Assembly: GCF_009870125.1 (NCBI RefSeq)
Contig: NC_046679.1
Location: forward strand, 4,154,001-4,218,000
Source of the DNA: Drosophila pseudoobscura
Lineage: Eukaryota; Arthropoda; Insecta; Diptera; Drosophilidae
Direction of reading: 5' to 3'
DNA: 64,000 bases
A model generated the notes under the pieces. It did not search any database. It was not told the origin of the DNA and worked only from the letters and a program-made list of their open reading frames with translations. Position 1 is the stretch's first letter. The number at the start of each line of letters is the position of its first letter. The position numbers were made by a program, and so were the translations under genes. Below, in pieces: positions 46,881-58,863 of the stretch.

Positions 46881-46980
46881 TTGCAGTGGCAGTGGGAGTG
46901 GCAGTATCAGTGGCAGTTCCAGTGCCAGTGCCAGTCTCTGTTGCAGTTGCATTTTCAGTGGCGGTTTCTGTTTCTGTCGT
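46881..46980. repeat. CAGTGG/CAGTTC hexamer repeat
   Basis: A degenerate hexamer array of about 100 bases (GCAGTGGCAGTGGGAGTGGC and variants), 870 bases upstream of the Ets98B start codon. Confidence 0.85.
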
Positions 46981-47100
46981 TTTATGTGAAATAATAAATT
47001 TCATCTTGAAATTGATGGACTTTTGATGGCTGTAAGCTTATAAAGAAGAGAGCTTCAAGAGAGCTTGTACACAGATGAGAGCTTTGAAACCAGTTTAAGC

Positions 47101-47853
47101 TTTCGGATGAGGTAAGTAAGTAAGCCGAGGCACGACCGCCGATCGTGCAAACAGAATTGATCGTGAAGACTCGGCGAACGGTTCACTCAGCGGACGGATT
47201 GAATCGATATAGTATAAATATATGCACAAAGAGAGCGAGAGGAAGAAAGAGAGAGGCAGACAGAGACAGCAACAGTGCGAAGAAAGAAAGAGCAACAAGT
47301 TTGCAAGTGGAAATTTTAATAACGAAATGCAGTGAATACCCGTCCCGTCCCGTCCCACGAATGCCACAAAACAAAAAGCCTAGACTTAAAATCAAAACCG
47401 AAATAAAATCAACAAAAATCAAAATCGTAGTTCAATCAAAAACTAATCGAATCTGTGGCTCATTATGAGCACAAAAGACAGAAACAGTGTGAAACCAACG
47501 AAAATCTACCAGAGCGAGAGCCGAAAGAGCCACAAAAACATAGTGAATCTAGTTTACAATTTTTGAAAAATCAAAAAAAAAGAGAAAAAATAATACAAAA
47601 TAAACAGCAACAAGTGAAAGAGCCGAACAGAGACGGATAGAGCGGGAGGTGCCGCCTGCCCCGACAGCCAGAACGAGACGGCCGAACGACAGACCGAGAC
47701 TTTCGCAGTTGAGGTTGATTTTTGCATGCGAAAAGATACACATACAGCGCCACAGCAACAGCTAGAGCTACAGAGATACATCTGGAAGACAGCAGCCACA
47801 GTCCGGAGCCCGAAGAATTGTTATTATCCAGACAGGCAGACACACGCACCGAA
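47101..47853 (+). other. Probable Ets98B leader region
   Basis: A-rich, weakly structured sequence typical of a long fly 5' UTR precedes the Ets98B ATG. TCGGCGAACGG (47171-47181) resembles the MTE core-promoter motif and CGGACGG (47191-47197) the DPE, so a TATA-less start near 47150-47165 is possible. Short upstream ATGs (for example 47359) exist. The start site is inferred, not demonstrated. Confidence 0.35.
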
Positions 47854-50800
47854 ATGGAGTACGAGAAAATGATGTACCTGGCAAATAGCAGTGAGGTAAG
47901 TGAAATATACACCGAGAAGATACTGTATCTGCATCTGTGGCTGTTGTTGTGTCTATGTCTGTGTGGCGGAGAGTGGCACTTTTATGGGGGCCAGAGCACT
48001 AGAGCAACTACAGGCGGCCCGATGATAGCTGACAGTTGATAACCTTTTGCCAGCCCTTATCAGCCAGCGAATGTATCTGTATCTCATCCAGTCCCTGCTG
48101 TGTAGCAGCAGCACTCGTACTCTGTGGTATGCTCGAGTTTTATGCGCAGTTTTTGATGGGGCCGCAGCTGCGTGTACGACGGCGTGTGCTGCTGATAGGA
48201 AAGCAACGAGTACGAGAGATGCCTTGCCTTGTGGCAGCGTTTTAATTAGCAGCCCGATTCGTGTGGGCGGCAGGCAGATGTATCTCGCGAATGCGTGTCA
48301 CTGGGTGAGAGTCGCCGTGTCCCTCTCTGGCTTAAGGCCAGCTTGCTGTAACACTTGGCAGTTACATTTTCCCATTTGTCTTATGGCATTTCGCTTTAAT
48401 TACAATAACAGCAATAGCAAAAGCAGTGGCTGCGGCAGTGGCACTGGCTTTGGCATTGGTACGAGTGGCAACAGCAGCAGCAACTTTCAAAAGATGCTTT
48501 CATTTTGCCAGAAGTGATTCTAAATGATTGTCAACTATGGCATGACAACAAACGGTGGCAGCCAGCAACAACAGCACAAGCACCAGCACCAGCAGAAGCA
48601 CAAATAGTAAGAGCTGCCATGTCGGCCTGGCATTTCACTCGGAAAGTGCATTCCAATCCAGCAGATACAGCAGCTAAAGCAGCAGTAGCAGCAGCATCGG
48701 CAGCAGATACTTTTTGTTGGACCTACTTAGGCTGAAGTCTTTGACGTTTTGTCGCTGCTGCTGCTGCTGCTGCTTCTGCCAGCATTGCAATAAAAGAAAA
48801 TACTGTAGAAATGCAGAAGAAAAAAAAAAACTTGTATTTACCATTTTTGATTGATTTGATGGAAATGTGTCTCCGCGCTGCAATGTTGCACCGCGTTGTT
48901 GCAGCTTCTCGCGCTTTTCCAATCGCTGACACAGAAGTTGACGCTGAACAGCATTTAGAAATGCACTTCAAGACGCTCGCTCTCGCTCTCCACCTGCCCC
49001 TGGGCGCCCCCTCTCCCTGGACTCTCAACCAGTCTCATTATATTTATGGACATAATAAAATAAATACTACTGCCAGCAATTATAAATGCAGGCGCTTTCG
49101 CAGATCAGATGAGATGAGATGAGATGAGATGGAATGGATGGGGATGGGGATGGAATGGGAGGATGGGGCCTGACATAAATACTTCAAGTTGTTCGTTTGG
49201 CTTCGCTTTCCCCCTTTCCCCCTTTCAATGGATGTATCTTTCCATACAGAACAGCAAACAGCCCTTTGGCCATATATCTAATATTGTTGAGTATCAATCA
49301 AACGGATTATACAATAATCATCGTTGGGTTTGGCATTTTTTGGGGTGTGGCTTCTTAAGACAAGACCCATTGTGGTTGCAACAGCACTGCTGTTGTGGTT
49401 GTTGTTGCTGTTGCGGTCTCCCCAGCACAGCAGTATATCTCTGGAGCCCAGGCTTTTATGCAAATTGAAAATGACTTGGCTTTGCAACGTCTTTTGTACA
49501 GAATAATTGTCGGTGCGTGCCAAGCATAATGAGGAGATTCAACGAACAGCACTAGAAGCAGCACTAGTGGCACTGGCAGAAGGGCTTGGAGTTCAGTGCC
49601 TAGACATTGCGAGTATCGTAAGCGCATTCCTGTCAAGAGTGTGGGATGGGCTACTCCGGACTCCGGACTGCGGACTGCGGACTCCGGCGACTCCCCCAAA
49701 GTGCCATTCATGTGATGTCTTGTCTGGGCTGCTTAGGGTCTGAGGCATGAAGCTTGACAAGTGAAAATCCTGCAAAAGACACTCAGTCCGATATGCGATT
49801 GAGTGCTAATTAAGGGGTTTCCCTACGGCATCCCGGAACATTCTAGATCGCAACATGTAATGAAATATATGCATATTTAAGAGAGATATGTACATGCACT
49901 ATCCTATCCACTGTATGTATAATGAGGTGGGAAAAAAGAATCTAGCATAATTGAAATGTTGCACCCATTCCCACTGCACCACTGTAGCACTGTAGCACTG
50001 CTGTGTCAAGATATTTATTAACCTTGCAGCAGCAATTTATTTAGCATGAAATGTCGACAATTAAATGCAATGCAAATAGCTGAAGCGAACCGAAGAACGG
50101 CAAGAACTGCAAACAGAATTGCGCCGTCACGACAGGCAGACCAGCAGAGAGACAGACCGACAGACAGACCGACCGACAGACAGAGCTACTAAAAGCCAAC
50201 ACCAAACACAGATACAATAATACAAAGATACAAAGATACAGAGAATAATGAAACAGAGAAACAGAAGGCAGAGGCGAACGATGTAAAAATAAGCAGAAAT
50301 AAGTCTTGTCTCTTTGACAGCTTAACCCACGCATCCAAAGTGCTCGTACTTCGTAGATTGTACGTGGATATTGTTCGGGGGATTTGCTGGCTGTATCTCT
50401 CTATATGTATCTGTATCTCTATCTCTATCTCTGGCTGTATCTATCTGTGTCTGTGTCTCTGTCTCTGTCTCTGTCCGTGGCTGTATCTGTACGAGTATCT
50501 GTGTGCTTATGCTGTTGACAGCGCACTTCAACATTGCCATAACCCCATTCCCCACACCTCACCACACCATGCCATGCCACGCCACACACTCCTCCTCAGT
50601 ATATCCAATCCCTAAGCCAGCGAATAAAGCGAACATTCATTAAACAAACAATTTGCGCCTGCGCATCTACCACCACAGTGGGAAAGAGATAGAGCCAGAT
50701 GGATTTAGACAGAGAGGGAGAGGTGGCCGGTGAAGGGGTTTGGTCTTCGCCGCTCGTGGCTTTTGCGAGCTCCATTGCCATAATGCGATTAGAACAGATT

Positions 50801-53800
50801 ACCTGACAATTGTCGCCAGAGACCCAGCAGAACCCAGAGACCAGAGCCCAGAACCCGACCTGAACACCTGAGGAGGTTGAGGCTGCGGCTGCGGCTGTCG
50901 CTGTCGCTGTGGCTGTGGCCGTATCCGAGCGACACAGAGAGACACATTTGCATAGTTCGTTTTATTTGGTTCAAAGATACATATAAATTAATTTAAATAC
51001 CACTTGGCCATAATTCAACATCAACATCAGCATGAGAACATGGTCATGTCAGGCCCCAAGGCTGTCCAGAGCTGTAATTGCAACTGTTCTGGACAGTCGC
51101 ACAACTATATAGTATATCTATATCTATATCTTACCCTTCACTTCCCCCAGGGAGGGGGAGGGGCGGGCAGGCAACCTTTTGTCTCCGACTCCGACATTAA
51201 CTCCGACTCTGTGTCCCGCTCCAAGGTTTCCTTTGTCTATGTGCCTGGGCCGCGCCCCGTGTAAGATCATGTTATATGGTATACCCCACCCGTACCGTAC
51301 CCATATCTATATAGATCGGGTCGTGAGGCTCGCCCGAGGCGTTGGCCATTTCGTTCGATTTATTATCTGCTGTCGGCGCACCACACACGACCATAAGCTG
51401 ACTGCTATTCGTATCTGATCGCCGCTTTTAATAATGCTTTTTGTCGTTCTTAAAACGTAAACTTGATTTTATTATTAGGCAAAGAGACACACACAAATAC
51501 ACGCAATTTACACACCACATGAGGAGAATATGCCACATTCTTGGCAATGGCTTTGACTTGTTCTAATGAATTTCGTTTGACGTCGGCCCCAGCCACAAAA
51601 ATCATACATAAAACTCGTTTTTCTCTTGCCTTTTGCCCGCCTGCTATTTCCAATTTATTACTTTTTCTCTCCCTCTCGCTCTGCCTGTCTCGCATTGCTT
51701 AAATATTATTGTTGCTAATTTTTCGGTAAGGGTTTTTTCAATTTGGGGGAAATTCAATCCAATTCAAATCCTCACCACTAACTCTGAGAGTCGTGTTTTC
51801 GTCTTGGAATTCGATTTGGACATCGCTTTGGCATCAAATTTGATTCGTTTTCTTTTGTTTCATCTGCTGGAAACATGATTTTATCGCCTGCTGGAATTTT
51901 AATATTTATTTTGTTATATCTCGTCAGTTTTTTTCTGTTGCCAGTGTCGTGTGTGGCATGAGTCAGGCTCTGATGTTTCTGTGGCATTTTTGGGATGCCC
52001 GAAATTGCCATAATTTAATTGGCATTCGATTCTTTTGGTGCCAGTGCGTGTCAGGGCCACACTCGTTTATGAATTTTGTGGTTAACATATGTATACTTTT
52101 CTCTCCATCAGATTTGATATTTAAGCATTAGTCAGCAGTAGTCGGTGGTCCGGTAGCCGATTGCTTTCCGCGATAAGAGCGCTTTTCATCGAATCGAGTG
52201 AGTGTTGGATCCTGTTGTTGGGGCCAAGTGGAAAGCCCAGAGGAACACGGAATGCACTCCCATTCGCATTCACATTCACATTCCCATTCCCATTCATACC
52301 CACACTCTCTGTAGTCCGACACCCACGAGTGTACGAGTGTACGAGTGTATCGCTGTTCTGTGACTTTTGTAAACGGTTTTATAAATAGAACCGCCGGCTA
52401 TTGTGGTTTTTCTATAAATACTACTACGTACAACCCAATACCTGACAATCGTTTTGGCCATATCCTAATTGCTGGCCCCAGCCCCATTGTTCCCTTGTAC
52501 CGGCATTGACACCACACCACAGCGAAGTGGCCAAGTGGCCAAGTGGCTGGAACTCCACCGTGATCGATGGCCAAACACGCGAAAACAAACGCTCGCCGGC
52601 TCAGAGAACCCACCAATTTGTGACGTTGATTGGGTCGACTCAATGGTGCGGGTGTTGGTGGCTGTGCGGCGGCTATTTATATGTCGATATATGATTCCTA
52701 AATGACCATTGCAACGCCCCGTACCCCCTGTCCGCCCATGACAAAGGCGTTTATTGACAGCCGACGCCCGATGTCCGATGTCCGACATGCCAATGAAATA
52801 TTAGCGGCCGAAAGCGTTTGGCTAAGCGGGCCACAAAAACAGCCTTTTGTCCGCGTTTCGCCCCATTCCCTCTTTCGGGCAATTGGAAACTCCAATTCTC
52901 GTCAGAACTCTGTTTGTTGAGCTTGTTTTTCAGTATTTCTCTGTATAAAAAAAGATTTAATTAAAATTGACGAGTACACCACATGATTCAGATCGTTGAG
53001 ATCTTTTGTTCAAAGTCAGCAGGAAATCCATATACATACGATACAATACTGTCTATAGGATCCATGTGGAATAACCCGAGTGATCTAATTCGTACAGCTG
53101 TGAGGAAGTGGGTCTCTCTGTATCGGTCTCTGTATCGGCCTCTGCCTTCGGTCTCAGTGTAGGTCTAGGGGTAAAATGTAAAGATATTGCAAATAAATCA
53201 AAAGTCCGGTCGAAATGCAAATTTCTGTTTCACTTTTATTGCCTCAGTGCCGAGCCGAGAGAATATTTATAGACATTATTTGGCATCACCTATTTGGAGA
53301 GCTCTCTTCGTTTCGTTCTGTCCTTCTCCTTAATAGCCAAACCCTGGCTCAAATTGAGTTGTAAGACCTTTTTTCCTGGCAAAATTTATGGCTGCAACCC
53401 ATGGGGTGGGCGACGAGAGGAGGGAAACTGTTAATAGTCATAAAATGTAATGTGAAAATAGTTTATTAAAAAATGCATAGAAAATGTTGTGCCTAGTCAG
53501 GCAGATGTAATAACTAGTTGACATTTTAGTGGCCAGAGTCGCCCTTAATGGTCCATAAATGGTAGATGGGCGAGAGAGCCCCTGGCTATGTCTCTGTATC
53601 TGGCCCCTCAATTTATTATGCAGTTTTTGCCAGGCAATCACATATTTTATGGCTTTTCGACTGAGTCATCGGCTGCAGCCAGCAGCCAGCTGCTTCTGCT
53701 GCCGCTGCTGAATCATGTACTATGTCCTCGGTTTTCCTCGGGGACTCTTTTGGACTTGCGAGTTGCGGTGAAGTACCCTAGGCAAAGTACAGGCCTGAGA

Positions 53801-56800
53801 TACTTGCTCTAATAATATGGAGATTACGCAAGGGGTATAGGCAGGCAGTCCGCACAGCGAAATCGAAATGTTTGCGCTGGCAATTAGCGGGCAGGCGAGA
53901 AAAGCGAACTCAAATCACTCATACGCCCCGGTGCCCAACAATTAAAACATAGAAATTGTAATAACATCGTGACTAGTTAGAATTATGGCGAACGTCGAAC
54001 AGGCAATAATGGCAGCCATCCCTTCAGCACACCCCCCACCTCCCCCTGGTGCCCCTTCTGCCTGGTGCCCACCAACCGAAAGTACTTGTCGGAAAATCCA
54101 GTATGAGCTGTTTTATTAATAATAAGCGCACAGCGCATAGCCATAGCGTATGCATGCCCCCTCTGCCACCACAGCCCGCAGCCCGCAGCCGCAGCCTTAC
54201 TCTGCCTACGAATGGCAACCTTCTTCTGCCTCTCCCCCCCCCTTGCAGCATTGTGACACACCGAGCTCCCCAGAGATACGAGCAGATAGCTGCTGCATCG
54301 AGTTGCTTAATGAAAAACCAGTTTCTCCGAGGTAGAAATTGGTAGCGCATTCGGGCCATATATTAGCATTGCCTTCGTTTGTGACGCTGTGTGCAAATGA
54401 ATATCAAACAAATAGTATGAAACAAAACCAGAAGAAAAGGCTAACATTGCGAAGGTGAAACTAGAGATACCCTAAGAGATTTTTCGTTCTTTCAAGCAGA
54501 AAGGGATTCAAAAACATTTGTATATTTTTTAAAATATTGTGAAAGTATACAAGAATCAATGTCTTCGACTTGTTTTAAGACCTAGATAAGGGATTTTATG
54601 GATATAGGAAGACTGAAGAGCATAATGGCCTCAAAGGTAGGGTACACCCTAGCAATAGTCTACAAATTATAGTGAAAAAGTGAGAAAGAGAGAGGGGGAG
54701 AAGTAGAGCGAAAGAGAAGAAAAAAAAAAAAAAACAGACTACGAGAGGGAGGAAGGTAGTAAAACAGACAGAAATCTCTGTGAGAAGCAAGCGACAAGAG
54801 AACGCTTTGATTTCGATCTAGTCATTGTTTGGGCTGCTCATAAAAAAAGCACACAAACAAACACCGAGCCCTGCCCCCACATCTCGCCCTGCTCTAGTCT
54901 TGGTGCTCCCCCTTTGGCCAGACCACGCCCCCCTCCACAGCTGGGGCTTTGGGTTTTTTTGCAGTTGGCTTTTGTGGCGTCACATGCCAAGTCGCAGCTT
55001 GATAAATGAGAAAATCAATGCCACTCGAAGCTTAGTACGTCTCCTGCTGTTGTCTGGTCGGTTTCGCATTCACATCCCGCCATTGCCGTTGCCATTGCCA
55101 TTGCCGTTGCCGTTGCCTTTGCAGACCTTTGCCCGCCTTTTGGAAATCTTAAGGTTAAGCACCGACAATCAACAATTAACAATCGACAATCGACAACCGA
55201 ATCAGAATCAGAATAGCAGTCAGAATCCGAAAAATTTCCATACTTTTTTTGGCGCTCGCCAGGTAGGTCGTCTGGTGATGCTAGTACGAATTAGAAAGGC
55301 GGCAGCCACAGCCACAGCTACAGCCACAGCCACACGCTCGTAAAACCTGTGGAGAAGTAACAGAAATTCATTAACTTTCATGGGCGTGATAATTAAGACA
55401 GGTGGCCGCAATTTGGCAGCTCCGATCGGTTGATAATTGCTGATACTCGAAGTTCGCCATCGAGGAAAGATGGCGCCGTTTAGCAGACAGAAGATGTCCC
55501 TAATCCATTTACTAATTCGTGATTCTTTTCTTTTTTTCGCCCTAACAGATGCCGCACAGTCCCCATCTGAAGCCACAACCGTTCCAGGCCCTCACGCCGC
55601 CGGACCAGTACTCCGCCTATGCGGATAACTTTGATCTGTCGCTGCTGCCACAGGACGCTGGCATACCCACCACGGTGTACCAGTACAACGCGCCACAGAT
55701 TAAGATTGAATGCGCCTGGGACTGCCCCACGGATAACCAGCAGCAGCAGCAGCAGCAGCCTGCACTGGCCTATGCCTCCTCCGGCCATCAGTTGATCCCT
55801 CCTCCTGCCTATCCACACAGCGTGTACCCCTCGCCCCAGTCGTCGCCCCTTCAGTCGGAGTTCGCCTCATTCGGCGGGGGCTACGGCAAGTTCCACGGCA
55901 GCTACGACTGTCTGAGCAGCCCCTCGCCCTCGTTGGATGCCTCGAGCATCAAGCAGGAGCTGCACATCCTGCCGCCCTCCCCGCCAGAGTCCAACTGTGA
56001 GACACCCTCGCCGCGCTCCTCCTGCAGCGAGAGCATTAAGGCGGAGCCGCTGGACTCGGACATTGAGAGCTTCATCGACCTGAACGCCCTGCTGCAGCAG
56101 CAGCAGGCGCAGCCGGACACCAAGCCCGACCATCAGCTGTTGCGCGAGTGCTTGGAGGACACGACGTTCCAGAAGAAGCACAACCTGCGGCCCCTGGCCC
56201 TGGAATCCTTCATCGGCGGCTTGGCCGAGGTGCGCGGGGACTTTGAGCCTGTCATTTCGCTGGCGCTGGAGCATGCCAAGCGGGAAGCTGATGCCATCTG
56301 TATGGAGCTGCAAATATCGCAGGGTGAGTCTCCATGGCTTCTCTGCTTTGGTATGCAGATTTCCTCATGGTTCTTCATAACTATTTGCAGATCCAAATGC
56401 ATGGACACCCTCGCAAGTACACGCATGGCTACGATCCACCTTGGCACAGTTCAAGCTGCCGCCGGCCGCCAATTTGGAGCTGAAGTTCTCCGAAGACGGC
56501 GCCGCATTGGCATTACTCAGCGAAGAGGAATTCGTGCGTCGACTGCCAGAGGTAAGTCGTGGTCGACCATCATTATGGTGCACCATGTACATCATTCGTA
56601 GTGGAAGTAGTAGCAGTCTGTAGAGGCTATGACTTAACTGGGCAAGGCGAGTGCCAAAATAACTATCTATTACAAAATTGATCAGCACAAAGCACTGGCC
56701 GATACCATGTAAAACAATCACACAATGCAAATGGCAATAGCAAAAGGCAAAAGGCCCAGAGCAGAAAGCAGAAAGCCCAATCAATGCGATTGAATCGAAT

Positions 56801-58590
56801 TTCGCGTACGAATCGAAATGGAATGGAATGGAATGGACAAAACAACAACACAACCGAAAACAACGCAAACAAAACAAAATACAACGAAACGAAAACTAAA
56901 ACGAAACAAGTTTCGTAACTGGTGTTGACGTCATGGCTCTTGGCCAGGCCAGGCCAGGCCAGGCCAGAGCGGGCCAGAAGAGCAGGCCAAGACAGCAGGC
57001 CACAGCACAGCAGAGCAGAGCAGGCCACGGGAGCTTACATACTTGAATAAGCCAAAATCAGAAATCAGAAAGCAAAACGCAAAACTCAAAAACAACTCAA
57101 AACCCCGAAACCTGTTGCCGCCAACAATTAGGCAAAGGCTTGCGGCATCTACTCTACGAGTAAAAACTACTCCACATGCGCTCTCCAGAGCATCAGTCCA
57201 GTCCGAAGACTTTTGCCAAAAATATATCAATGATTACATTCGTTTAGGCCCAGGCCGATGGTGCTGCTACTGCAGCAAAAGCGAAACAAAAGACTTGGGC
57301 AACGAACGTGATCGGGAGAGCGCGAGCGAAATGAAATCGGAGTGGAGACAAGCCCAGCCAAGCCAAGCCAAGCCGAGCAGTCGACAAAATTAGTAACCGT
57401 GGTCATGGCTGTAAAGGTGAAAGAATGTGTGAAGGTTGTTTGGTGAAACTGCAGCACTTGGATGGATGATTACGAGCCAACCATCGCGTAGAGGCTCAGA
57501 TGACTATGGCTATGGCTTTCTGTCTCTGTCTCTGTCGCTGGCTCTGGCTCTGGGGACTGGCAGCAGCAGCACTCCACTCCACTCGAACTGAGCCAACGAC
57601 CAGCAACGACATTGCAAGGTGAAAGTAAGTCGTTGTCGCAGTCTCATGTGGTTTTTGTTGCTGCTGTTGCTAGTTGATGTTGCTGTTTGCTGCTTGCTGC
57701 TGTAGATGTTGCTTGTCTGTTGTCTGCGGAGGCTGCCTCCGCAGACTGCAGAGACTGCAGATTTATTTATGCACTTGGATAGCATAAGAATTTCCAATTG
57801 ATAGGCCGTCTAGATTGAGATCTAGCCGGGATTAAGGCTCTATGCTCTGTCTGTTTGTCTGTCTCTCTGTCTGTCTGTGTGCCCATTCAAAATGTATCAC
57901 TTTCGGCTTTCTTTTCCTTCCAGAGCGGGAGCACACTACATGCCCAATTGGAGATATGGAAGATGGCCTATGCCGATCAGCCGAACAGCCAGATCCAGCA
58001 GCACCAGCAGCAGCAGCCAGGCCTCGATCTGTGGCCGCCAGCTAGCTATCCGATGCTGAACCTGGACGACTACAATGAGGACAGCGAAGGTGCGTGGGGG
58101 ATTGGGGATGCTTTGGCGGTTCTCTTGAGATTAATTTCTTTTCGTTTCGTTTCTCCCCTTAACAGATGATGAGGATATGGAGGTGGAAGCCACAGTAACC
58201 CCCACACCCACGCCAACGCCCACTTCAACTTCCACTTCCACTCCCGCAGTGACAGCTGCCACACCGACTTCCACTCCTGTGAAGCGCACTAGTGGCGGAC
58301 GCACTGGCGGCGGCTCCCACATCCATCTGTGGCAGTTCCTCAAGGAGCTGCTGGCATCGCCGCAGGTGAACGGCACAGCCATACGTTGGATCGATCGCAC
58401 CAAGGGCATCTTCAAGATCGAGGACTCGGTGCGGGTGGCCAAGCTGTGGGGTCGCCGCAAGAACCGCCCGGCCATGAACTACGACAAGCTGTCCCGCTCC
58501 ATCCGGCAGTACTACAAGAAGGGCATCATGAAGAAAACGGAGCGGTCGCAGCGTCTGGTCTACCAGTTCTGCCATCCCTACAACCAGTAG
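47854..58590 (+). CDS. Ets98B: Ets98B, Ets-domain transcription factor of the SPDEF type, 522 aa
   Basis: Five coding exons: 47854-47895, 55549-56323, 56391-56551, 57924-58089 and 58166-58590; they sum to 1569 bases, an exact frame. Exon 1 encodes only 14 residues (MEYEKMMYLANSSE) before a 7.65-kb intron. A Pro/Ser/Gln-rich activation-like region spans about 15-220. It contains three psi-K-x-E motifs (IKIE 65-68, IKQE 148-151, IKAE 177-180), candidates for SUMO attachment. The Pointed (SAM_PNT) domain runs from about 225 to 342 and includes DPNAWTPSQVHAWLRSTLAQ and LHAQLEIWKMA. The ETS DNA-binding domain is C-terminal, about 433-519: HLWQFLKELL, RWIDRTKGIFKIEDSV, and the recognition helix MNYDKLSRSIRQYY with both invariant arginines. 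GTAIRWIDRTKGIF and the terminal position of the domain match SPDEF and fly D-ets-4/Ets98B. It is a nuclear regulator, described in germ cell and embryonic patterning contexts. Confidence 0.96.
49107..49131. repeat. GATGA pentamer repeat
   Basis: Five tandem GATGA units, followed by diverged GGATG copies to about 49165. Confidence 0.9.
50395..50510. repeat. CTGTAT/CTCTAT/CTGTCT hexamer tract
   Basis: A degenerate hexamer array of about 115 bases in the Ets98B intron: TATCTCTATCTCTATCTCTG, then GTGTCTCTGTCTCTGTCTCTG. Confidence 0.85.
56942..56967. repeat. GGCCA pentamer repeat
   Basis: Five tandem GGCCA units in Ets98B intron 3, followed by AGCAG-type repeats to about 57025. A related CCAAG pentamer repeat occurs at 57352-57375. 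Confidence 0.9.
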
Positions 58591-58776
58591 AGAGGAGGAG
58601 GACTAGGACTCTTATCCAGATCGCGTAGTACTAAGGGTATTTATTTGCTAGCATAGCCACCTCTCCCACCAGTCCCACCTGTCCCAATCCAAGTCCCATT
58701 CCACACTCCGACTATGCCCGACTAGCCTTGTGGGTTTAGCGGGTCCTAGTTCTTGTACATACACAATCTTTATAGC

Positions 58777-58796
58777 GCACGAAGGTAAGTTCGTGC
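58777..58796 (+). ncRNA. Hairpin 1 with GGTAAG loop in the Ets98B 3' UTR
   Basis: GCACGAA and TTCGTGC form a perfect 7-bp stem around the loop GGTAAG. The loop plus flanks spell AAGGTAAGT, a consensus 5' splice site. Confidence 0.5.
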
Positions 58797-58843
58797 ATCG
58801 ATTAAGTTTGGCTCTAGCTCGTAGGCTAAAACCATTGCCCCCA

Positions 58844-58863
58844 TGGCGAAGGTAAGTTCGTCG
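58844..58863 (+). ncRNA. Hairpin 2 with GGTAAG loop in the Ets98B 3' UTR
   Basis: TGGCGAA pairs with TTCGTCG (five Watson-Crick pairs and two wobbles) around the same GGTAAG loop. It lies 67 bases after hairpin 1. The shared core is CGAAGGTAAGTTCG. Confidence 0.5.

Larger units (their letters stand above)
37019..47100. other. Intergenic region upstream of Ets98B
   Basis: About 10 kb with no supported gene. AT-rich blocks containing TTTAATTA/TAATTAAT-type cores (for example 40080-40150, 40405-40480) are suited to homeodomain binding. Many CAG/CTG, GCC and CT microsatellites occur. The longest open frame is 310 codons (44378-45310, +), without recognisable domains. The expected content is Ets98B enhancers. 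Confidence 0.5.
47896..55548. other. First coding intron of Ets98B
   Basis: No nested gene is supported. Features include CAG/CTG repeats (48410-48490, 48660-48780), a GATGA run (49107-49131), a TCTCTA/TCTGTA pyrimidine-purine tract (50395-50510), a GAC/CTG palindrome-like repeat at 49655-49690, and A-rich runs. Its size and AT-rich blocks suggest intronic enhancers. The acceptor is TTTTTTTCGCCCTAACAG at 55531-55548. Confidence 0.6.

Noticed and set aside
57842-58169. Alternative plus-strand frames around Ets98B exon 4
   Set aside because: They begin in a CTGT repeat of the intron. Only the frame entered through the acceptor at 57923 continues the Pointed domain.
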